Source: Hyposmocoma kahamanoa (lineage: Eukaryota > Arthropoda > Insecta > Lepidoptera > Cosmopterigidae). Taken from it: a stretch of DNA of 64,000 nucleotides. Below the pieces are notes generated by a model. It had not been told where the DNA came from. It searched no databases and saw only the letters and a program-made list of their open reading frames with translations. Positions 56,771 through 64,000 of the stretch are shown here, one piece after another. The stretch lies in the NCBI RefSeq assembly GCF_003589595.1, contig NW_020653200.1:735626-799625 (forward strand), given 5' to 3'. How positions within the stretch are numbered: the stretch's first letter is position 1; each line of letters begins with the position of its first letter. The translations under genes were made by a program, and so were the position numbers.

Positions 56771-57254
56771 CAGACAGTGTTATGGGGAGATATAGCTTGA
56801 CATCAGCAGCACAAGAGGTAGTACCGTCATTTCATATCATTAAAACATGGACTGATGCGAACGGAGGAAGAGGGGAGGATCGTGGCGAGGTGGACCATAG
56901 CGTCTCCTCACGCCAATGACAAACTGACATTTTACGTATGCATCAATCAACACGTTTCAATAGAATCGACATTTTGCATTTCACAAAATAGGTAATGTTT
57001 CAAGTAAGGCGGTCATTTGTCCGCTGCCTATGAAAAGGATGCAACGACAGAATGGGCTAATGAATACATTCCTATTTCGTGTGGCCTATGCCAGAGGCGA
57101 AACAAGCGGTGATAAATTATTCCGTTTAACATCTTTGAAACATTGTATCACATTGCACTAGCAAATTTTTTTTAAATGACATATAGCTCCAGTTGTTCGG
57201 AGATCTGATCTGACCATCGTTTGGGAATCTGTTAACCATGTTTCATTAATTTAA
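56771..57254. other. No gene seen
   Basis: Nothing recognised. Confidence 0.3.
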
Positions 57255-57456
57255 CAACAACAATAATAATAACAAAGCACACACTCAACATAGCCCTAGG
57301 GAAACCTTGTGTCGCGGGTGCCATGGACACACACGTAGACAACCACAAATTACACGAGAGAAATAAATGTAGGCCATACAAATATTTCTCCCGAAATCGA
57401 ACCTGGGACATTTGCGTGGCAGTCCGGCATGGTAACCGTTCGGCCACCGAGGCAGT
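57255..57456 (-). mobile_element. tRNA-derived SINE (family B)
   Basis: Minus-strand copy with the head ACTGCCTCGGTGGCCGAACG and B box GGTTCGATTTCG. Small deletions in the body remove the GCACTAGG and ACCCAAACTC segments. The tail is TTATTATTGTTG. Confidence 0.92.
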
Positions 57457-57802
57457 TGAATTGGCTTACTGATGCTCAACCGTTCCGATTTATACTAAAA
57501 TTTCGTGGTTTCGACGACTAATCGTATGGATAACTTCTCTATCGGTATCTGTATTTAATTCGATGGAGTGAGTTAGTAATAGGTACTTCCAGTTCGGATA
57601 GTCTCTTTACCCATTCCCTTCTGTTGGCTTTTTCCTGGATTTCCTTGAGCGAGGCTATTTTTGTCTTATATTTCATCACAAGTTTCATTCTCATCCACGA
57701 CAGCTCCAAACGGTGATATGGCGCTGTTGCTAAACCAGTGTATAAAGTTTTCGATCTGCCTGGTTTTCTGTATCCTGTATAAAGAGCGGTGCAAAACTGG
57801 TA
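57457..57802. other. No gene seen
   Basis: A 99-codon minus-strand frame (57539-57838) has a basic and acidic C-terminal part (SLKEIQEKANRREWVKRLSE). It is low-complexity and unrecognised and runs into the adjacent MITE. It could be an old transposon ORF fragment. Confidence 0.3.
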
Positions 57803-58013
57803 AAGGGTGTCACCATATTTACCGACACGGAATCGCATTTAGCCTTTCAGAAAAAGCTTTTGTGTCCATGTAATAAGAACGAAAAGAGGTTGTGGATTTC
57901 GCATCGGGCGGCGGTCCGAGTGGAATACATGTACGTTTTTGACACGTAACGTTTTTTAACTCTGATTACGTGGACTTCAAAGTTCATGTTAATAAATGTG
58001 GTAAATCTCTTTT
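57803..58013. mobile_element. MITE family I copy
   Basis: The left end AAAGGGTGTCACCATATTTA and the reversed right end AAAAGAGATTTACCACATTT are related inverted repeats. The family core AAGCTTTTGTGTCCATGTAA follows the left end. Confidence 0.6.
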
Positions 58014-58154
58014 GTAATTAATATTGTTATAATAAATAACTATCTGTTTTAGTTTATGTTTTAATTTTTCGGCACAACGACATTTTTTTTATGATTGCAA
58101 AACAAATAACCCTTCTATTAAATTCAAAGTCTTACTTTCGTACTTTGGTCATTT

Positions 58155-58250
58155 TCATTTCATTTCATTTTTCAGCCATTACTGTCCCACTGCAGGGCAA
58201 AGGCCTTCCTTCCCTTGGTTGTTCACAATATTTGGGTTGGTCAAGAAGTC
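58155..58250 (-). mobile_element. RTE-type 3' end fragment
   Basis: TTTTCAGCCATTACTGTCCC and CACTGCAGGGCAAAGGCCTT match a very widespread lepidopteran motif (the reverse of the 3' coding end of RTE/BovB-like elements). It is only a short remnant. Confidence 0.5.
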
Positions 58251-58549
58251 AGTCTAGTACCAAATTAGAAAAAAAAATATATTAAGCTTTAATCAATTAT
58301 GATCGATATTGATCTATAAAATCTTTTGCCATGTTTTGGGTAATTTTCAAATTCCCCTTTCATAACGATTCCTGTCCTTGCTTATAAATGCGTATCGTTT
58401 AATGGTCGCTTCGTAAGAATACGTGTTCTCTAATGGTCTCTTCAAAGAAGAAAATCGTGTCCATTCAAAGAGTTTTGTAAATACTAAAACAAGTGAAACT
58501 CTGAAGGGGGCTATGACGAGCGGATACAGTGGATGAGTAACACATCTTA

Positions 58550-58597
58550 GCCTAATTGCAATAGTTTTTGACGTGTTAAAAACTATTGCAATTAGGC
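58550..58597. repeat. Perfect 20-base stem inverted repeat
   Basis: GCCTAATTGCAATAGTTTTT at 58550-58569 and its exact reverse complement at 58578-58597 flank an eight-base loop (GACGTGTT). No mismatch is present. It lies in AT-rich sequence with no gene nearby. Confidence 0.8.
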
Positions 58598-58823
58598 ATT
58601 ATCATGATGAAATGTGACGCCTTTACGATTCACCATTTCTGAGCGTTTTTCGTGCATAACCTAAAACTTTCACGCCTTTTCTTAAAATGCGAGCTAAAGT
58701 GTAATTTTTAAATGACCATAAATAATATAAGGTTTTAAAAGAAAGTTCTTTTTTATTTAAAGTTACTTTGTTTAAACCTATTATATCGATACCTCCAATG
58801 AACACGACGCCAACTTTATTTTT

Positions 58824-59290
58824 TAACCGATTTAAGAAATGGAGGAGGTTCTCATTTCGACAATATGTTTTTTTTTGTATGTATGTTACGCGATAACTCC
58901 GGTATTCGTGAACCGATTTTCATGATTCTTTTTTTGTTGAAAAGAGGGTACCTCCATAGTGGTCCCATTTAATTTTGAAGAAAGTCATTCACCGCTAAGG
59001 GTGGCTATTCACGCATGAAGATTAATTTTTATAAATAGCGCCTAAATTTTATTATAAGGAGCAATTATTTTAATGGTTGATTTTGCTATTCTCCAATTCA
59101 CGGCGTTTTTATCTCTCAATATACTTTGGGTAGCGAGAACCGATTTTTATTATCTCCTGTGTCAAGTCCCGTAAAGTGGCGAACTAGGGATTGAATCCGG
59201 GTTTGCCACTTTCCGGTAACCAATTTCAATAAAACTTGCCAAATAGATGTAATTCCACGTACTTTGAGGTCGGTTTTTTTTAGTACTCTT
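58824..59290 (+). mobile_element. Short TIR element, family C (copy 5), long form
   Basis: It starts AACCGATTTAAGAAATGGAG and ends TTGAGGTCGGTTTTTTTTAG. The interior matches the 14281 copy closely (CCGGTATTCGTGAACCGATT, CACGCATGAAGATTAATTTT, ATAAATAGCGCC) and adds a CCGGTAACCAATTTC segment. This copy and the 14281 copy define the long form of the family. Confidence 0.8.
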
Positions 59291-59367
59291 TATTGTTGTA
59301 AGAGATTATATTAATTTTCTGTTATGTTTGTAAACAGCCATATTTATTTACTAACAGTTTGCTCCCC

Positions 59368-59466
59368 GAATTCTGTGAAAAAAAAATTAAGAAACAAAAA
59401 CAAAATTTGAAAAAAGAAACAAAAAAACGAATTTTGTGAAAAAAGAATAAAGAAACAAAATAAAAA
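59368..59466. repeat. A-rich tandem repeat, about three units
   Basis: GAATTCTGTGAAAAAA, AAAATTTGAAAAAAGAAAC and GAATTTTGTGAAAAAAGAA units, each followed by AAGAAACAAAA, repeat with a period of about 30-35 bases. Confidence 0.6.
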
Positions 59467-59943
59467 CAGAATAGGTCCAAAAATTAAGTTAGCGTAGTGT
59501 ATGAGGTATCGATATAGCTTTCTAGGAAGATTTTAAATTCGTGGGCCGCCTATGGCTTGGCCCGAACCACTTCATTATAACTGACATGAATAGCATCCGA
59601 CGAGCCGCTATTAATTTGACACTATTTCCACGTACTAACCCCACACAAATGACGAACATAGTACAATAGTGTTACGACATATACATAGGCATATATTGCT
59701 ATTTTATATTACTGATGTTTGTTAAACATTTGCACTACGCATACACAAATAAGATTAGACTCTAGGGTTAAATGTGGTAACATCAATCACTGTTCATTTT
59801 TAAACCAGATACGTGATAAAAATACTACAATAGTCCGTACAATTAGTTTGTACTTGCGTGTGTTACTACTTTATGGATTACAAGAAATAGTTACAATCTG
59901 GCATACTGGGTTACTTTGTTAAATTATAAGAGAATTACCCCTA
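59467..59943. other. No gene seen
   Basis: AT-rich sequence without recognisable features. Confidence 0.3.
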
Positions 59944-59970
59944 CACACCCACGCACACACGCACGCACAC

Positions 59971-60006
<36 letters not shown>
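59944..60006. repeat. AC microsatellite
   Basis: A run of mostly AC dinucleotides with ACGC variants at the start. Confidence 0.95.
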
Positions 60007-60008
<2 letters not shown>

Positions 60009-60365
60009 TGCTGAACACTAGTAACATCCCCAAAACATTGCAGCGTTTTTTCAAAAGACTTGCCGGTTATTTTACTTTTTTATTTTAGGTCTAATTTCAT
60101 AACAAAAAAAAGGCGACGGTAATTTCATAACGAATGTTCTTATTTTATTACTAATACAGATATGTCAGACTTTGATTTTGCGTTCGTGTATATTTCGTAA
60201 ACTTCACTTTATTAAAGTTTGAACTAACTGTTAAAATTTTTGAATTTTGACCTGTTTCTACTTGCCTCAAAATCTAAAAAAATTAACTATGTTTAATTTA
60301 GATTTTTTTTTTTCAATAAAGATTGATGCAGTTGAAACTTTATGCCTAATTCTTAATTTTGAAAA

Positions 60366-60593
60366 CATTGACTTACAAATAAATGGACGACGGGTCTAAT
60401 ACAAAAACCACGAAAAAAATGTCCCAAGTCAACCTATTCGAAATTTAAATTGTAATGTCATCGCGGTATCGCGCTGTCAGTAGAACAAATGAAGACTAAA
60501 GCGGAGTGTCGCGCTCTGTATACGATTTTAGCGCCTTACAAGTGCGGACACTTTTTAGCGCGGACCCGACGTCCATATAGTTGTAAGTCAATG
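60366..60593. mobile_element. MITE family E (copy 2)
   Basis: The ends CATTGACTTACAA and TTGTAAGTCAATG are a perfect 13-base inverted repeat. Similarity extends to about 30 bases (TGGACGACGGGTC versus TGGACGTCGGGTC). The 228-base element matches 23579-23861 over most of its length apart from an internal length difference. Confidence 0.88.
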
Positions 60594-62684
60594 TTTGAAA
60601 AGGAAATATTACTATTTTATACTCACACTTTTTTTTATCTCCAAAATGTGTGACATGTTTATTATAGACGTACGTTGTTTAGTTTTAATTATCATTCCAT
60701 GGAACTATTCGTATAGTAGGTAAGTACTGTGGTTCATATCAGTTCGTAGATTTTGATAGTAGGCGTCAGTCGCATAACTACGCTCTCGTTTGAAATTGTT
60801 CGTTGGTTTTCAAAGATCATGTTCAATTTACATTGTTATACAAGAGGATCATATTTCAACTAGCATAACTTACCACATGCTTCAGTTCGGCATGTTGTCA
60901 CCAATGTCATTTCATTACAATTATTATGGTTTAACAGGCTGGTATCCGCAACTCGACGTCGGTCGTATCGCGTCTTTTGCGTAAAATGAAATTAATGCCA
61001 CTCAAGTTGTTAGTTTAATATGGTTGCAAACTGATGGTACTTATTGGCGTTGAAAGCTGTTGGTACATTTCTATGTCAAATTACCTTACATTTAATTGAC
61101 AAAAACGTTTGTTTTTTTTTTGTTTTTCGACAGGATCCTATTACCTGAAAAGAAAATGTTTAAAAAATAAAGTATTCTACAATTTAGAAAATGGTGGGTT
61201 TTTGTAGTTTTAGTTTTTTCACGAATAAATTTTTTGTTTAATTATTATTACCTTTTGAGTTTCTTGATTGCTTGTTGCTTGTTTTAGCTGATGGCCCTAT
61301 AGCCAATGCTCAACAAATAAATAATAATAATAATAGGAAAGTATTCTATTTACATTCTTTAAAATCAGCGAATGAGGAAATTGTTGAAGGTTTGGCTTGA
61401 TGGACTGATTCTATTGCAGTAAAATATAATATTTCAAAAACCTAAAGTATAAACGTAATTTTTTTAAATCAGTTGTGTTATTAATGCTATTTTTTTCTTA
61501 TAAACTAAGGTTAGAATGTGGTTAGAACAACAAGTAGACCTTATACTATACGAGTGATTAAATAATACACGCAAATTAAAAAATTTATTCGGAATACGCT
61601 TATGAAACCCTTGCAGTTATTTTTATGCCAACTCTGTGGGTTTGTGTTCTATTTATTATATCCTGGCATTCATCCGCGGATTGTAATGCTAATATTTTCA
61701 CTGCATGTTATATTTAACGTGATACTCGGTGCATGTTTGTTCACTTTTTTTTGGCTATAATTGATTAGTTAAGTTATTATATATATATGTGCAAGTACAA
61801 AAACATTGGCTATGATGACTGTTGGAAGATTGGTGATAAATTAGTAAATGTGGTTTACGAATGCATGTTTCTTAAAATGTACTTACTATACGAGTACAGT
61901 CTAAATGCCAAAATCTTTATATTTGGAGATTCGTGGCTGGTGGTGTACTCCCGTTCTCGTCGGACATACATCCGAAACAATTATTATCAAATAGATCTCA
62001 ACAAAATTAAAAAACGTGTGATGGGAATAAAGCTTCATACTTGATCATGTATTTCGATGTGGCCAAATAATGCAAATTTTTCATTCTTTGTTTCGAATGC
62101 AATGCCAAACGAGAACGAGAGTAGATTCACTGAGTCGAGCTCTTTTACTGATATGCATGATAATATTTAAGGACTCTGCAAGCGAACGACTCAATAGAAA
62201 AGATCAATATCTGTACAATATACTCTCTTTAGTACTATTGCCTACGAGCGTTATTCGTTTGATGAATGAAATACCTGTAATAGAATTTGAACTTCATTCC
62301 TGTACAACTGAAAGTTGTTTCAGTTAAACATTTGAGTATTTGCGAATATTTGAATTTTTCTAAATTTTTTTTCAGATTCAAATTATAGTCTCAATGAATT
62401 TTTGCCGATTGGGTTTTATATTCCCTCGTTTTAGCACCAAAATCATATTGATGCAGATGCGTGAAAGTTTAACTATACAACCAGGTTTTTTGTCAATTTG
62501 GCGTTTACGCTAAGCAACTCATTACCTCTAGATCCGACTTTCGGTGTTATTTAGACTCTGTATGTAAAAGGCAAATTGCGTATAACTTTCTTAAAAACAT
62601 GATGGAAGTCGGAAAAGTTGCATAGGTTGCATAGTGTAAACTGCAAGTAAGACCCATATGTAACAGTGGCATTGTGTATCACAG
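60594..62684. other. Region upstream of the visible Dip2 exons, no gene assigned
   Basis: Two plus-strand frames of 85 codons (61787-62044 and 62070-62327) are the only notable ones. The first contains YDDCWKIGDKLVNVVYEC, which looks somewhat protein-like but matches no family I can name. I looked for the Dip2 DMAP1-binding exon (GDITQKGYEKKR-like) and did not see it. The stretch is probably intronic to Dip2. Confidence 0.35.
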
Positions 62685-64000
62685 AAGTTCGGCAAGAAGC
62701 AGTGCAGCAAGCACTCGCCGAGATGCAGAATCGCCCGAAGCCTTCGATGCCAATGCCATCCAAGCGGACGTCGATGATGTCGAAGAGCCCAGATCGCGAA
62801 CGTCACGACTGCTGTAAGTTCGTAAATCGATTTCATATAACTGACTAAAGGTGAAGGTGGTTAAAGCCCGCTTGAGTTTAATATGGCGTTTATTTGTCGA
62901 CAGCTTCCAGCTCAGACGACGATTCTTGCGCTGGGGACGCAGACCTTCCACCTCCGCCGGAATTGAACTCTCCACCCGCTCGCCGCGTAAACGCGCCACA
63001 TTCACGATCTCATCCACACCCTCTGCCTCTACCACACCAATACCAACACCCCCACCCCCACCCACAACCACGCGAAAAACACGCCAAGTACGTCGTTCCC
63101 CGCGACCATACCCAGATCGATATAAACGATATCTCTACTAATTTTCCGGCTTGTGAGTATACCTTTGTGGTCAGAATAGCCGGGACCAGACTGGTGAACG
63201 CTTAGGCGTCTACATTTACTGAAGTAAACGTCCAAGGCGCGTTCACGCCGAACGAGACATATCCGGCCAATATTGTCCCGGCTAACATTAAGATTGTTTT
63301 TTTTTAATATCGACAAATTTCTGTAATGTTTTATTTGTTCAAACAGACATTCAGCCAGATGTGACCCACACCAGCGCAGGCGCACGTCGTGGGGGCGCCC
63401 AGATCGCGGACCGCGTGCAGTGCTACGCGCCGACTGAGGACACCGGCACCGGTACCGGCCGCTGGAAGGTGAGGCCACAACCTCAGCTCAAGGTACGAAC
63501 CACGAGCACTATGTACTAATAACCTATTTTAGCAGTAGAACAACTAGAAAAGGTATGGTGCTGCTGGCTGTACATAATTGCGACTTCTTATTTACGTTAG
63601 CGTCAGAGACGCAATATAATAAAATTATAGATTATTAATGAAGGTAATTGTAACCACGAAAAAGTAATTGACACGTTTGTGCGATTCATTTCATTTCTTT
63701 AAATCAGAATGCATCTTACATTAGGTGTGTCTACGCTTGTGCGACCAGAATAGATCGCCCGAATTTGTAACATTAATTTATAAACACTGCAACAATCGAC
63801 AAACGTCTAACACAAAGTGTAATTGGCAAAAACATACAAATTATTAATTCACATTTAACTCATCAGTCACCAGGTACAAAACGGAAATTCAACACCAGAA
63901 GAGCAGTTCCTAAGGCGTGTTGAGGTTACCATTTCCTACAAAAAAGTTGTGTAGTGCAACAGTTGTTTGAATGCGGTTTCTGTATTTAGGTCTCAGCTAA
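62685..64000 (+). CDS. Dip2: Disco-interacting protein 2, internal exons (partial gene)
   Basis: Four exons lie at 62685-62813, 62904-63152, 63347-63468 and 63990-64000 (cut by the window edge). All introns are GT-AG (90, 194 and 521 bases) and the phases join without a break. Exon 1 reads VRQEAVQQALAEM then RPKPSMPMPSKRTSMMSKSP, the conserved segment just after the DMAP1-binding domain. Exon 2 is Ser/Asp- then Pro/His-rich (SSSSDDDSC, PHPHPHPQ) and ends DISTNFPA. Exon 3 has QPDVTHTSAG, ADRVQCYAPTEDTGTGTGRW and a Lys; exon 4 begins VSA, giving the family's RWKVSA. DIP2 proteins carry an N-terminal DMAP1-binding domain and two AMP-binding (acyl-CoA synthetase-like) domains, and have been linked to lipid metabolism and neuronal development. 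The start and both AMP-binding domains lie outside what is visible here. An in-frame read-through past 63468 (KVRPQPQLK) offers a second donor at about 63493, but the match to VSA favours 63468. Confidence 0.92.

Noticed and set aside
61787..62327. Two consecutive 85-codon frames, considered as a small secreted or binding protein
   Set aside because: YDDCWKIGDKLVNVVYEC is faintly protein-like, but there is no signal peptide, no second exon with a supporting pattern and no recognised family.
62679..63071. 130-codon minus-strand frame
   Set aside because: Antisense of Dip2 exons 1 and 2; the plus-strand exons have splice sites and known conserved peptides.
63029..63478. 149-codon minus-strand frame
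   Set aside because: Runs antisense through Dip2 exons and introns alike, which real coding sequence here would not.
1..64000. CRISPR arrays, operons, phage-like or other prokaryotic systems
   Set aside because: No regularly spaced repeats with unique spacers and no gene clusters; introns, SINEs and LINE relics show an animal genome.

Overview
This window looks like genomic DNA from a lepidopteran insect (butterfly or moth). It is AT-rich, has spliced genes with GT-AG introns, and is crowded with interspersed repeats that I recognise from lepidopteran genomes: tRNA-derived SINEs, RTE- and Jockey-type non-LTR remnants, and a short element beginning AACCGACTTCAAAAAAGG. The assignment is inference from repeat families and gene content; no species can be named. 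A run of 10 N inside a microsatellite at 12908-12917 marks an assembly gap.

Two protein-coding genes are well supported. (1) On the minus strand, 40526-41587 holds a complete two-exon gene for a 300-residue protein with eight C2H2-type zinc fingers, a probable nuclear DNA-binding protein. Its reading frame only closes correctly when a 159-base intron is removed. (2) On the plus strand, 62685 to the window edge holds four consecutive exons (the last one cut off) of Disco-interacting protein 2 (Dip2), just downstream of its DMAP1-binding domain. A third, weak candidate for short coding exons lies on the minus strand near 46787-47017.

The rest is mostly repeat-derived DNA. 0-6 kb: a decayed non-LTR retrotransposon and a hAT transposase relic. 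8-16 kb: an RTE relic inside a terminal-inverted-repeat (TIR) element, several MITEs and a microsatellite. 18-23 kb: a mariner relic split by an 882-base TIR element, then a pile-up of SINEs. 23-39 kb: sparse MITEs, SINEs and long stretches with nothing recognisable. 40-42 kb: the zinc finger gene. 43-47 kb: CpG-rich palindromic elements, including a MITE inside a MITE. 49-60 kb: Jockey-type RT remnants on both strands, SINEs and MITEs. 62.7-64 kb: Dip2.

Nothing prokaryotic was seen: no operons, CRISPR arrays or phage genes. I found no convincing undescribed biological system. The most interesting material is a set of nested insertions whose order can be read from the sequence, a few strong inverted repeats, and unclassified TIR families with clear target-site duplications.
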